Positions 8,232 to 17,136 of a stretch of 64,000 nt of DNA are shown here, piece after piece. The translations under genes were made by a program, and so were the position numbers. The notes under the pieces were generated by a model, which ran no database searches, was not told the DNA's origin, and was given only the letters and a program-made list of their open reading frames with translations. Source of the stretch: Hathewaya histolytica (lineage in GTDB: Bacteria > Bacillota > Clostridia > Clostridiales > Clostridiaceae); contig NZ_LR590481.1 of the NCBI RefSeq assembly GCF_901482605.1, positions 2,108,001-2,172,000 of the forward strand, in the 5' to 3' direction. Positions within the stretch are counted from its first letter, which is position 1, and every line of letters begins with the position of its first letter.

Positions 8232-10829
8232 TTATAACTTGTTTACTATTATTTCATCGTTTTTCACATCTATTATAGCTGTACTTCCTTCATAAATTTC
8301 ACCTTTTATTATTTCCCTTGCAAGTACAGTTTCTATATTGTTTTCTATATATCTCTTTAAAGGTCTTGCCCCATAGATAGGATCATATGCCTCTCTTGCT
8401 ATAACACTCTTTGCCTTTTCAGTTATTTTAAGCTCTATACTTTTTTCTCTTAATCTATTCTTTGTATCTTCTAAGAATATATCTATTATTTTCTCTATAT
8501 CCTTAACTCCGAGAGCTTTAAACATTATGACATCATCAAGCCTATTTAAAAATTCTGGTTTAAATTTAAACTTAAGTTCATCTAAAACCTCTTCTCTTAC
8601 CTCTTGTGAAATTTCTCCACTTTCCATATTTTCTAGTAAATATGAACTTCCCATGTTAGATGTCATAATTATTATAGTATTTTTAAAATCTACTACTCTA
8701 CCTTTATTATCTGTAAGTCTTCCATCATCTAATATTTGTAAGAAAATATTAAATACATCTTCATGTGCTTTTTCGATTTCATCAAATAAAATAACACTGT
8801 ATGGATTCCTTATAACTGCTTCTGTTAATTGTCCACCCTCTTCATATCCAACATATCCTGGAGGCGCTCCAATCAATCTAGACACAGCATACTTTTCCAT
8901 ATACTCTGACATATCAATTCTAATAATATTGTCTTCGCTATCAAATAAATTGTTAGCTAGAGTTTTAGCTAGTTGAGTCTTACCTACACCTGTAGGACCT
9001 AAGAAAATAAATGAACCTATAGGTCTTCTAGGATCTTTAAGTCCTGAACGTGCTCTTATTACAGCATTAGATACAGCCTTAACTGCTTCACTTTGACCTA
9101 TTACTCTTTCTTCAAGTTCTTCTTCTAATCTAAGAAGTTTTAATCTTTCACCTTCTACTAATCTAGTTACAGGAATACCAGTCCAATTAGATACTATATC
9201 TGATATTTCAACTTCTGTAACTTCTTGCTTAAGTAAGGATGAATTTTCTCCCTTTAATTGATTTTCTTTTTCATTTAGTTGTTTTTCTAAGCTTGGAATT
9301 ACTCCATATTTTATTTCAGCAACTTTGTTTAGATCATATTCTCTTTCAGCCTTTTCTAAATCTGCTTTATAATTATCTATTTTTTCTTTCAATGATTTAA
9401 CTTCATCAATTTGAGATTTTTCCCTTTCATACCTTGCTGTATACTCTATATCATTTTCATTAAGGTTACTTAATTCTCTTTCAACTTCTTTTAATCTTTC
9501 CTTTGAAACCTCATCTTTTTCTTTTGAAAGTGCTTCTTTTTCTATTTGAAGATTAAATATTTTTCTTCTTATATCATCCATTTCTTCAGGTAAACTATCT
9601 ATCTCTGTTCTTATCATAGCACAAGCTTCATCAATTAAATCTATAGCTTTATCTGGCAAGAACCTATTATTTATATATCTATTTGAAAGCTTAGCTGCTG
9701 CTACAATTGCATTATCATGTATTCTTATCCCATGGTATATCTCAAATTTTTCTTTAAGCCCTCTTAAAATCGTAATACATTCATCCACTGTAGGTTCTCC
9801 AACTAGAACCTGTTGGAATCTTCTCTCTAGTGCCTTATCTTTTTCTATATACTTTCTATATTCATCGAAAGTTGTAGCTCCTATACAATGAAGCTCTCCT
9901 CTTGCAAGCATTGGCTTTATAAGATTTCCTGCATCCATAGAACCTTCTGTTTTACCTGCACCTACTATAGTATGAATCTCATCTATAAATAATATTATTT
10001 TTCCTTCACTAGAACTAACTTCTTTTAATACAGCTTTCAGTCTTTCTTCAAATTCACCCCTGTATTTAGCTCCAGCTATTAAAGCTCCCATATCTAAAGA
10101 AAAAACTATCTTATCTTTTAGACCATCAGGAACATCTCCTCTTACAATCCTTTCGGCGATTCCTTCAACTATAGCAGTTTTACCTACTCCTGGTTCTCCA
10201 ATTAGTACAGGATTATTTTTTGTTCTTCTTGATAAAATCCTAATTACCCTTCTTATTTCATCATCTCTACCTATAACAGGATTTAATTTGTGTTTTTTTG
10301 CATCTTGAATTAGATTTCTTCCATACTTAGATAAGGCATCGTATGTTCCTTCTGGGTCTTGAGTATCCACAGTTTGGTTTCCTCTAACTTCTAATAGAAC
10401 TTTTAAGAAGCCATCTTTAGTTATGCCAAAGGTTCTTAATATATCACCTACAGCTCCCTTATCCTCTAATTCCATCATAGCAAGAATTAGGTGTTCCACA
10501 CTTATATAGCTATCCTTAAATCTTTTAGATATTTCCTCAGCTTTAATAAATACTTCCTCGAATCTTCTTGTAGGATATACACCTGAAGTTTTAGCTCCTT
10601 CTCCTAATACTTTTGGCATTTTTTCTAACTCCATATGAGTTTTTTCCCTTAACTTATTTATACTAACACCCATCTTAGAAAATATATTAGGGATAAGTGA
10701 TTCATCCTCAGAAATTAAAGCCTCAAATAAATGGATTGATTCTAATTGCTGATGATTATATTTTACTGCAATTCCATGAGCTTCATTAATAGATTTTTGT
10801 ACCTTTATAGTAAGTTTTTCAATATCCAA
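8232..10829 (-). CDS. clpB: ATP-dependent disaggregase ClpB
   Basis: About 865 residues from TTG at 10829, which follows AAAGGAGAG with good spacing and gives the usual ClpB start MDIEKLTIKVQ. An ATG 13 codons upstream would precede the ribosome site. Domain order: N-domain repeats (about 1 to 145), AAA-1 with GEPGVGKT and LFIDEIHT, a long coiled-coil middle domain (about 400 to 520) which separates ClpB from ClpC or ClpA, then AAA-2 with GPTGVGKT, DMSEYMEKYAVSRLIGAPPGYVG and a C-terminal small domain. With DnaK/DnaJ/GrpE it extracts polypeptides from aggregates in the cytosol. I see no clear CIRCE or CtsR operator upstream, so heat control is not shown here. Confidence 0.96.
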   Translation of the reverse strand: MDIEKLTIKVQKSINEAHGIAVKYNHQQLESIHLFEALISEDESLIPNIFSKMGVSINKLREKTHMELEKMPKVLGEGAKTSGVYPTRRFEEVFIKAEEISKRFKDSYISVEHLILAMMELEDKGAVGDILRTFGITKDGFLKVLLEVRGNQTVDTQDPEGTYDALSKYGRNLIQDAKKHKLNPVIGRDDEIRRVIRILSRRTKNNPVLIGEPGVGKTAIVEGIAERIVRGDVPDGLKDKIVFSLDMGALIAGAKYRGEFEERLKAVLKEVSSSEGKIILFIDEIHTIVGAGKTEGSMDAGNLIKPMLARGELHCIGATTFDEYRKYIEKDKALERRFQQVLVGEPTVDECITILRGLKEKFEIYHGIRIHDNAIVAAAKLSNRYINNRFLPDKAIDLIDEACAMIRTEIDSLPEEMDDIRRKIFNLQIEKEALSKEKDEVSKERLKEVERELSNLNENDIEYTARYEREKSQIDEVKSLKEKIDNYKADLEKAEREYDLNKVAEIKYGVIPSLEKQLNEKENQLKGENSSLLKQEVTEVEISDIVSNWTGIPVTRLVEGERLKLLRLEEELEERVIGQSEAVKAVSNAVIRARSGLKDPRRPIGSFIFLGPTGVGKTQLAKTLANNLFDSEDNIIRIDMSEYMEKYAVSRLIGAPPGYVGYEEGGQLTEAVIRNPYSVILFDEIEKAHEDVFNIFLQILDDGRLTDNKGRVVDFKNTIIIMTSNMGSSYLLENMESGEISQEVREEVLDELKFKFKPEFLNRLDDVIMFKALGVKDIEKIIDIFLEDTKNRLREKSIELKITEKAKSVIAREAYDPIYGARPLKRYIENNIETVLAREIIKGEIYEGSTAIIDVKNDEIIVNKL

Positions 10830-10934
10830 TATTGCTCTCTCCTTTCTATAATTTAAATCACTTTTCATATATTTTTCCTATTAACTTTTATTATAATACT
10901 ATATGACAAAAAATATAATTAAATTTTTTAAAAC

Positions 10935-10971
10935 AAAAACACCTTATATAAAATTAATATAAGATGTTTTT
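10935..10971 (-). terminator. Terminator of the HTH-TPR regulator pair
   Basis: 15-base arms (10935-10949 and 10957-10971) pair with a single G-U on the minus-strand RNA, followed by TGTTTT. The arm AAAACACCTTATAT recurs in the hairpin at 13728-13761. Confidence 0.7.
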
Positions 10972-10985
10972 GTTAATCTAATTTA

Positions 10986-12257
10986 TCATATGTACTTTTC
11001 CATTTTTATTGCAAGATTAAAATATTTTAAAGCTTCCATTGTATTATTAAATTTATAATACATTTTACCCAGTTCTAAATATCTATTATACAATTGTTTC
11101 TTTGTACCAAATTTAACTAAAGCATCTAAAGATAAATTCATATACATTTCAGCTGAGTAATCATTATCTTGCATCATACAAATAATGGACTTATTATGAT
11201 AAGCCTTTTCTATAAATATTAAATTATTTAACTCTATAGCTATATTTAAAATCTCACTATTTATTTCTTCCGCCTTTGTTATAAAGTTACCTTTTATTAA
11301 GGTTTCTGTGAGCATGAGCTTATATTCTACTACTCTTTCTTTCGGTTCATCAGGACATACCTTTAAAGCTTTTTCAATATATTCCATACCCTCAGACATA
11401 AGTCCTAATTCTATCATTATATCTGCATATTCATTAAATGCTTTTACCTTGTCAAAATGTTTTTCCTTATATAACCTAAGTGATTTCTTTTCATATGCTA
11501 AAAATCTATCATCATTCATTCTTAGACATAAGAATGCCATCATATGATAACAATTAGCCTTTAGTAACTGATCATCGATATGTTCCATATAATCACTAAT
11601 TTTCATAGCAAGCTCATAAGCCTTTTCATAATCCTTTTGCTTTACATAACAATATGCTTCCTTATAAATAGCTTTTACAAGTAAAGTATAATATTCTACA
11701 TTACAATCCTCTCTACTAGTAATAGATTTTATTACATTATCATAGTAGTTAGCTGCTTGTACATATTCCTTACTCATATAAAGGTAATTAGCCATATCCA
11801 TATAATATATTTCCTGATTTTCTATACTATATGCTTTTTGATAAATATCATAATATGTACATTGTAATTCTTCTAAAGATTGAATATCATTATTATTTAA
11901 GTAATATTGAAATAATAGATGCATAATCTTCATAGAAATTTGAGGATAATTATAATCTTGAGAATATTCTAGATTATATTTTAACTTTTTCTCGTACCCT
12001 TCCATATCTAAAGGATATGTTTCGATTAATTCTAGATTCTCTTTTAAATGATCCTCTACATCTTTTTTCAAATAATTATAGTCGATATTTAATTTATTAC
12101 TTGTAAACTCTAATACCCATAGATCTGGTTTTATTTTGTTGTTTTCTATACAACTCATTTTAGATACGGATATCTTATCTCCACATAATTCTTTTAAAGT
12201 TAATCCTTTATATACACGAGATTTTTTTATTTTTTCCCCTGTTGATAATATTTCCAT
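10986..12257 (-). CDS. XRE-type HTH regulator with TPR repeats (paralogue 2)
   Basis: About 423 residues. The start ATG at 12257 is chosen because GGGTGAGG lies just upstream and because the product then begins MEILSTGEKIKKSR, matching its upstream paralogue. An ATG at 12284 overlaps the stop of that paralogue as TAATG and is possible by coupling. Residues 1 to 65 form a lambda-repressor-like HTH with the SKMSCIENNKIKPD recognition region. The rest is helical repeats of TPR type (for example QAANYYDNVI, EKAYELAMKI, EALKYFNLAI). The layout matches RRNPP-like and other HTH-TPR cytosolic regulators that bind peptides or proteins. No peptide gene is evident beside it, so the ligand and targets are unknown. 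Confidence 0.75.
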   Translation of the reverse strand: MEILSTGEKIKKSRVYKGLTLKELCGDKISVSKMSCIENNKIKPDLWVLEFTSNKLNIDYNYLKKDVEDHLKENLELIETYPLDMEGYEKKLKYNLEYSQDYNYPQISMKIMHLLFQYYLNNNDIQSLEELQCTYYDIYQKAYSIENQEIYYMDMANYLYMSKEYVQAANYYDNVIKSITSREDCNVEYYTLLVKAIYKEAYCYVKQKDYEKAYELAMKISDYMEHIDDQLLKANCYHMMAFLCLRMNDDRFLAYEKKSLRLYKEKHFDKVKAFNEYADIMIELGLMSEGMEYIEKALKVCPDEPKERVVEYKLMLTETLIKGNFITKAEEINSEILNIAIELNNLIFIEKAYHNKSIICMMQDNDYSAEMYMNLSLDALVKFGTKKQLYNRYLELGKMYYKFNNTMEALKYFNLAIKMEKYI

Positions 12258-12283
12258 ACTCAACCTCACCCATTCAAGTAGCA

Positions 12284-13594
12284 TTATACATAATTAATAA
12301 TTCCTAATTCCTTAAACATATCAACTCCGTCGCTTAAATACTTAGCAGCTGAAGATTCATCCCCCTTATCTATATAGAATTTTCCTATCATCATGGAAAT
12401 TTCAGCAGATTCTTTTATATAATTCATGCTTTTCGCAAAATTCAGTGCTATTATTAAAGTATTTTCTGCCTCAATAAAATTTTCTTCCTGCATGTCTATT
12501 CTATATTTCAAAAGATAGTATTTAACTAGAGCCTTTTTATTTCCATTATGAACCTCAACCATTATCTCTTCTAAGATCTCTTTTGACCTTTTTATATCTT
12601 TCAGTCTTATATAATTTTCACACATTGTAATTAGAGTCTCTATTAGTTTCGGATCTTTGTTATTATTCCTTAACTGCTTGGCTCTTTCTAAATGTATAAA
12701 AGCTTCATCAATATTACCAAAATCTGAAAATAGTCTTCCTAAGCTATTTTCAATTTCAGATATATTTTCTACATCATGTATTTCTTTGAATACCTCTAAA
12801 GCTTTTTCAGAGTATTTAATAGCATTTTCCATATCCTCTTTTTTAGAATATTGGTCTGATATTAATAATAAAGACTTAGCATATTCATTTTTATCATTTA
12901 GTTGTTTAAACTTTTCCTGTGCTACATAAGAGTATTTTATAGATTTTTCAATTTGTTCTAATTTAAAGAAGGTATATGCTATATAATAGTAAATTTCTCC
13001 TATTAAAAAGTCATTCCCTATATTGTTGTCTAGAAAAACCTTTTCAGCTTGTTGAAAGTAAGTGCAAGATGAATGATATGCTTTTAATTTTAAAGTTATT
13101 ATTCCTAAGTTTAAAAATGTATTTATTACTTCTTCATGCTTATTATGCTTTATAAACATTACATTGGCAGAAAGGAATAATTGTTGTGCTAAAGCCATCT
13201 CAGATTTTAGCATATGAATTTTTCCTCTTAAAAATAAAGTTCTAGCCCTAGTATATTCCAATTTATATATTTCAGCATAATATAAAGCCTTTTCTATATA
13301 CTGGTCACTCTTAATTAAATCATTATCTAACATATGTGCTTCTGCAATATTCTCAAAGAAAACACAAATTTTCTCTGCTTGGCTTTCTTCCGATTCCATT
13401 AGGTATTCTACAGAAGTATTTAATGACTGAGCTAGATATTCTAACAAATCCATGCTAGGGTTAGATTTGCCAGACTCAACAAGACTTATTTGACCTGGTG
13501 TTATTCTTTCCCCTGCCAAATCTTTAAGAGTCATATTAAGTTCTTTTCTCTTCCTTTTTATTTTCTCTCCCAAAGACAGAATCTCCATGTCCAT
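12284..13594 (-). CDS. XRE-type HTH regulator with TPR repeats (paralogue 1)
   Basis: 436 residues. Residues 3 to 70 form the HTH (SLGEKIKRKRKELNMTLKDL, then ITPGQISLVESGKSNPS), close to the XRE consensus. At least five TPR-like helical pairs follow, including QYIEKALYYAEIYKLEYTRA, NAIKYSEKALEVFKEIHDV and EAFIHLERAKQLR. It is a probable DNA-binding switch sensing a partner through the TPR array. The downstream paralogue shares the N-terminus and overall length, so the pair arose by duplication. They overlap by the stop/start word TAATG and likely share one transcript. The ribosome site AAGGAAGAG supports ATG at 13594. The function beyond regulation is not known. Confidence 0.78.
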   Translation of the reverse strand: MDMEILSLGEKIKRKRKELNMTLKDLAGERITPGQISLVESGKSNPSMDLLEYLAQSLNTSVEYLMESEESQAEKICVFFENIAEAHMLDNDLIKSDQYIEKALYYAEIYKLEYTRARTLFLRGKIHMLKSEMALAQQLFLSANVMFIKHNKHEEVINTFLNLGIITLKLKAYHSSCTYFQQAEKVFLDNNIGNDFLIGEIYYYIAYTFFKLEQIEKSIKYSYVAQEKFKQLNDKNEYAKSLLLISDQYSKKEDMENAIKYSEKALEVFKEIHDVENISEIENSLGRLFSDFGNIDEAFIHLERAKQLRNNNKDPKLIETLITMCENYIRLKDIKRSKEILEEIMVEVHNGNKKALVKYYLLKYRIDMQEENFIEAENTLIIALNFAKSMNYIKESAEISMMIGKFYIDKGDESSAAKYLSDGVDMFKELGIINYV

Positions 13595-13666
13595 ACATTC
13601 ACTCTTCCTTTACAAGGTATTGAAATCTTTAATAAAATTTAAAATTTTTAATAAAATATTAAGAAT

Positions 13667-13696
13667 ATTATAGCATAAATTTATATATTACTGCAA
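13667..13696 (-). promoter_or_regulatory. Putative promoter of the HTH-TPR pair
   Basis: Minus-strand TTGCAG (13696-13691) is followed after 18 bases by TATAAT (13672-13667), about 70 bases before the ATG at 13594. Confidence 0.5.
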
Positions 13697-13727
13697 AATT
13701 ATATAAATATTTTTATATAATAAAATT

Positions 13728-13761
13728 AAAACACCTTATATTTTTAAATATAAGGTGTTTT
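13728..13761 (-). terminator. Terminator after the 59-aa gene
   Basis: A perfect 16-bp inverted repeat with a 2-base centre. On the minus strand it is followed by AATTTTATT. Its arm repeats that of the hairpin at 10935-10971, on the other side of the regulator pair. Confidence 0.75.
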
Positions 13762-13819
13762 ATGATATACTTAATAGAAACATATAATACTATTAAATTT
13801 AATTTCTATAATCTATAAT

Positions 13820-13999
13820 TTATCTATTCATCATTCCCATCATAGAATCCATCATGCCTGTTGTTGTCCCTCTAAATGTTTTAGCAGCCCTTTTTATTCT
13901 TCTTCTTGTTGTTCTATCCATTGAAGGTAGCATCATCATTCCAGCTGCTATTCCTACTAAAGCTCCTGTTGTCATACCTCTAAAAAATTTTGATCCCAT
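13820..13999 (-). CDS. Small Met- and Arg-rich protein, 59 aa
   Basis: The minus strand from ATG at 13999, preceded by AAAGGGTG, encodes 59 residues beginning MGSKFFRGMTTGALVGIAAG. A short Gly/Ala-rich hydrophobic helix (about residues 9 to 26) is followed by MDRTTRRRIKRAAKTFRGT and a Met-rich tail ending GMMNR. The small membrane helix followed by a basic amphipathic stretch resembles YtxH-type small proteins, but I do not claim membership. It follows the DUF1232 gene by 78 bases on the same strand and is closed by its own terminator. A real gene is supported by its ribosome site, composition and terminator. Function unknown. Confidence 0.72.
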   Translation of the reverse strand: MGSKFFRGMTTGALVGIAAGMMMLPSMDRTTRRRIKRAAKTFRGTTTGMMDSMMGMMNR

Positions 14000-14077
14000 T
14001 TTAACACACCCTTTCTATAAATATTATCACTTATAGGGTATGTATTTTTCAAAATTTTAAACCTTAACTCTAAATTT

Positions 14078-15091
14078 TTATATATTTTTTAACCCTGAAT
14101 TAATAAAAGAAAAAATTTTATCAACATTTTCTCCACCTACTAAAGGCTTTATAAAACTTACTCCTTCTTTTATAATAAAGATTATATCATCATTACCTTC
14201 CCAATTCTGAAGTATAACTTCTTGGGGAACAGAGTTTAATATTCTATCAAAGGCAAAAAATACTAAAGCTAGCTCGTCTATTTTACCTACAAAGGGAATT
14301 TTATTAGGTATAATATCTATAGGTGTAGCTATATATGCCATAACAGTTCCTAATATAATTTTACTGGTTCTATCTACTCTCGGCTCTTTAAAGAGTCTAT
14401 ATAAAAGTGCTATTAAATCTGGCAATATTAAAGCATATTTGATGGCATTTTTATACTCTGTATTATTTGCACTACTTTCAATATCATTTCTAACTATAGA
14501 ATAACCATCTTCAATTTTATTTTTATTATTTAAAGGTTTCTCCTCATAAATTTCTGGTTTCTCATTTAATTCCCATACACTTTTAATCTTTTCATTAGCT
14601 TTAAGAGCTTCATTAAAAGTAATATATTTCTTTTCTAAATTTACATCTAATTTTTCACATTCTACAAAAAGCTTGTCCTCTTTTAAATCTATGTTCTTTA
14701 GAATTAAGGATACATAAGGAACTATTGTAAATAAGGTATCTAGTTCTATACACACTTGATCCTTATAGCTTATAATTCCTATAACCATGAAATCCTTTAA
14801 AAGTTTTCTTAATGCAAAGTTTTTTATAAAAGTAAATATGCCTAAGCTAGCTATGGAAACCTTATTTATTTTTAACTTTAGCATATTATCTTTTAAGTAC
14901 ATAAAGCTTATTTTCACACTAAATGGTATTTTAATTTTAAACTTATAGGTTCCTTTTATGTTTAATTTATCACCTTCGAAGTTTACTGAACTTATATCTA
15001 AACCTTTTATTTTTCCATATACAATAATTTCTTTAAAAATACTCAATAAGTCCTCTTCGCTTAAAAGTATTTTCACATTGGATATATTCAA
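14078..15091 (-). CDS. DUF1232 (YkvA-like) membrane protein with long N-terminal domain
   Basis: About 337 residues from TTG at 15091, which has GAGGTGA at good distance. The GTG at 15100 lies inside that site. The C-terminal part (about residues 225 to 300) has the DUF1232 signature: a hydrophobic segment with AYIATPIDIIPNKIPFVGKIDE then LALVFFAFDRIL. The first 180 residues are alternating beta-rich segments (for example LNIKGTYKFKIKIPFSVKISF) that may form a lipid- or polymer-binding sheet. That reading is from pattern only. Family members are membrane-associated proteins of unknown role. The gene precedes the 59-aa gene and diverges from the FtsH-like gene. Confidence 0.7.
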   Translation of the reverse strand: MNISNVKILLSEEDLLSIFKEIIVYGKIKGLDISSVNFEGDKLNIKGTYKFKIKIPFSVKISFMYLKDNMLKLKINKVSIASLGIFTFIKNFALRKLLKDFMVIGIISYKDQVCIELDTLFTIVPYVSLILKNIDLKEDKLFVECEKLDVNLEKKYITFNEALKANEKIKSVWELNEKPEIYEEKPLNNKNKIEDGYSIVRNDIESSANNTEYKNAIKYALILPDLIALLYRLFKEPRVDRTSKIILGTVMAYIATPIDIIPNKIPFVGKIDELALVFFAFDRILNSVPQEVILQNWEGNDDIIFIIKEGVSFIKPLVGGENVDKIFSFINSGLKNI

Positions 15092-15198
15092 TAGTTTCAC
15101 CTCTAATACTTTACCTTTTTATTCTAGTATACACTAATATCTAAGGATATTAAATATAATTTATGCAGAAATTACATAACCATATTTTATGATTTTAA

Positions 15199-15228
15199 TT
15201 GGACATACATATAAAAAAACAATATAAT
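15199..15228 (+). promoter_or_regulatory. Putative sigma-A promoter of the ftsH-like gene
   Basis: TTGGAC at 15199-15204 and TATAAT at 15223-15228 with an 18-base spacer. The start codon is 43 bases past the -10. Confidence 0.55.
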
Positions 15229-15271
15229 TACACTCAGTTAGTAAATATAATTATATGGTAGGTGATAATAG

Positions 15272-17020
15272 ATGAATTTGAAGAAAAATTTATGGAAGAT
15301 TTCATTAGTTGCTACTCTAGTTTCCCTCACTATATTGATCTTTGTTAAATTAGTTTATATAAAAAACCTTCAAAAAGATTATACTAGTTTTATTTCTGAT
15401 ATAAACACTAATAAAGTTTCCTCAGTTTATTTAAATGACTCACCTAAAATAAGGATAAAATTAAAAAACGGACAAGTATACGAAACTGATAATCCTAGAA
15501 AAGAAAATTTTAAGGAAAACTTATTAAATAAAAATATTAAAGTATATGAAAACTCATTTCTTTTAATGCCTGAATTAGTTCCATCTGTTTTATTATTTAT
15601 ATCTTTTGGGTTTCTAGTGTTTTCCTCTTTTAAAAATCATAAAGTAAAATCTAAAGGCATGTTTTCTGCATCAAACTTAAATGTAGAAGCTATAGAGAAC
15701 TCACCTTACAACTTTTCACTTGTAGCAGGAAATGATGAAGCTAAAAATAGCGTTAAAGATATTGTTGATTTTCTTAAAAATCCTGAAAAATATACTTCAT
15801 ATGGTGCAAGAATGCCAAAGGGTATCATTTTCTATGGAGATCCTGGTACAGGAAAGACTCTTCTTGCTAAAGCCATTGCAGGAGAGGCAAAAGTACCCTT
15901 TTATGCAGTATCTGGTTCTGACTTCGTGCAAATGTATGTAGGTGTTGGTGCAGGTCGTGTAAGAAATTTATTTAAAAAAGCTAGAAAGCATGGAAAAGCT
16001 GTTATATTTATAGATGAAATAGATGCTATAGGTAAGAAGAGAGATGGCGGTTCTGGTAGTGGTAGTTCTGATGAAAAAGATCAAACATTAAATGCCTTAC
16101 TTACAGAAATGTCTGGTTTCAATGAAAAAGAAGGTATAATAGTCATAGCTGCAACTAACAGGCTTGATATTCTCGATTCTGCTCTTTTAAGACCTGGTAG
16201 ATTTGATAGGCATATAGAAATAAACTTACCTGATTTAACTGCTAGAGAGAGAATAATAGAACTTTATTTAGAGAATAAACCTTCAAATAATATAAATATA
16301 AAAGAATGGGCGAAAAAAACTGCTTATTTCTCAGGTGCTAAGCTGGAAAGTTTGATTAATGAGGCTGCTATAATAGCTTGTAATGAGGAAAGTGAATTTA
16401 TTGATGATAGAATACTTGATAAAGCTTTTTCTATCGTTCTAACAGGTTATGAGAAGGTCAATAGGGATTATATAAAGAATGAGGATAGAGAAATAACTGC
16501 GGTTCATGAAAGTGGACATGCTTTAGTATCGCATCTTCTTCTACCAGAAGAAAAGGTTTCTAAAGTTACAATTATACCAAGTACTAAGGGCGCTGGTGGT
16601 TATACATTAAGCATTCCTGAAGATAGGCTTTTTAGAAATAAAACTTATCTTAAAAATAGAATTATGGTACTTTTAGCTGGTAGGGCTGCTGAGGAAGTTT
16701 GTTTTGGAGAAAATAATATTACAACTGGTGCTTATAATGATATTCAAAAAACAACAGACTTAATCTTTAATATGGTAACCAGATACGGTATGGGAGAAAG
16801 CCTAGGGTTACTTAATATTGAGGAGCTAAATAAGTTCGGAGTGAATACTAATCATGTAATTGTAGACGAGTGTAAATCTACTATACAAAAGTTGTATGAT
16901 GATACGAAAAATCTAATAATACAAAATAAATATCTCCTAGACAATATGTCTTCAGAACTACTGAAAGTAGAAACTTTATATGACCAAGACATAAATAAAA
17001 TTTTAAATAAAGCATCATAA
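15272..17020 (+). CDS. FtsH-like AAA+ membrane metalloprotease (paralogue)
   Basis: 582 residues. An N-terminal transmembrane helix (about 10 to 31), a short extracytoplasmic domain, and a second helix (about 105 to 122) give the FtsH topology. The AAA domain has GDPGTGKT near residue 190, VIFIDEIDAIG, and the second region of homology ATNRLDILDSALLRPGRFDRH. The zinc site is HESGH near residue 412, where most FtsH proteins have HEAGH. A downstream Asp-containing stretch completes the M41 site. It degrades membrane and regulatory proteins using ATP. It is somewhat short and lacks an acidic C-terminal tail, so I read it as a second FtsH rather than the housekeeping one. GGTAGGTGA supports the ATG. 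Confidence 0.88.
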   Translation: MNLKKNLWKISLVATLVSLTILIFVKLVYIKNLQKDYTSFISDINTNKVSSVYLNDSPKIRIKLKNGQVYETDNPRKENFKENLLNKNIKVYENSFLLMPELVPSVLLFISFGFLVFSSFKNHKVKSKGMFSASNLNVEAIENSPYNFSLVAGNDEAKNSVKDIVDFLKNPEKYTSYGARMPKGIIFYGDPGTGKTLLAKAIAGEAKVPFYAVSGSDFVQMYVGVGAGRVRNLFKKARKHGKAVIFIDEIDAIGKKRDGGSGSGSSDEKDQTLNALLTEMSGFNEKEGIIVIAATNRLDILDSALLRPGRFDRHIEINLPDLTARERIIELYLENKPSNNINIKEWAKKTAYFSGAKLESLINEAAIIACNEESEFIDDRILDKAFSIVLTGYEKVNRDYIKNEDREITAVHESGHALVSHLLLPEEKVSKVTIIPSTKGAGGYTLSIPEDRLFRNKTYLKNRIMVLLAGRAAEEVCFGENNITTGAYNDIQKTTDLIFNMVTRYGMGESLGLLNIEELNKFGVNTNHVIVDECKSTIQKLYDDTKNLIIQNKYLLDNMSSELLKVETLYDQDINKILNKAS

Positions 17021-17028
17021 ATAAAATT

Positions 17029-17065
17029 AGCTGAAATGAATTTTAAAATTCATTTCAGCTTTTTA
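17029..17065 (+). terminator. Intrinsic terminator of the ftsH-like gene
   Basis: A perfect 32-base palindrome (17029-17060) begins 8 bases after the stop and is followed by TTTTATTTATT. Confidence 0.9.
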
Positions 17066-17136
17066 TTTATTACTATTTATAATGTATAGTGCTTATTTTA
17101 TAAGAAATATTTGTGCTAATAACAGCCACAGTTAAC

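Noticed and set aside
8527-8976. A 149-codon plus-strand frame opposite clpB.
   Set aside because: Antisense shadow of the highly conserved AAA-2 domain, with no ribosome site or plausible product.
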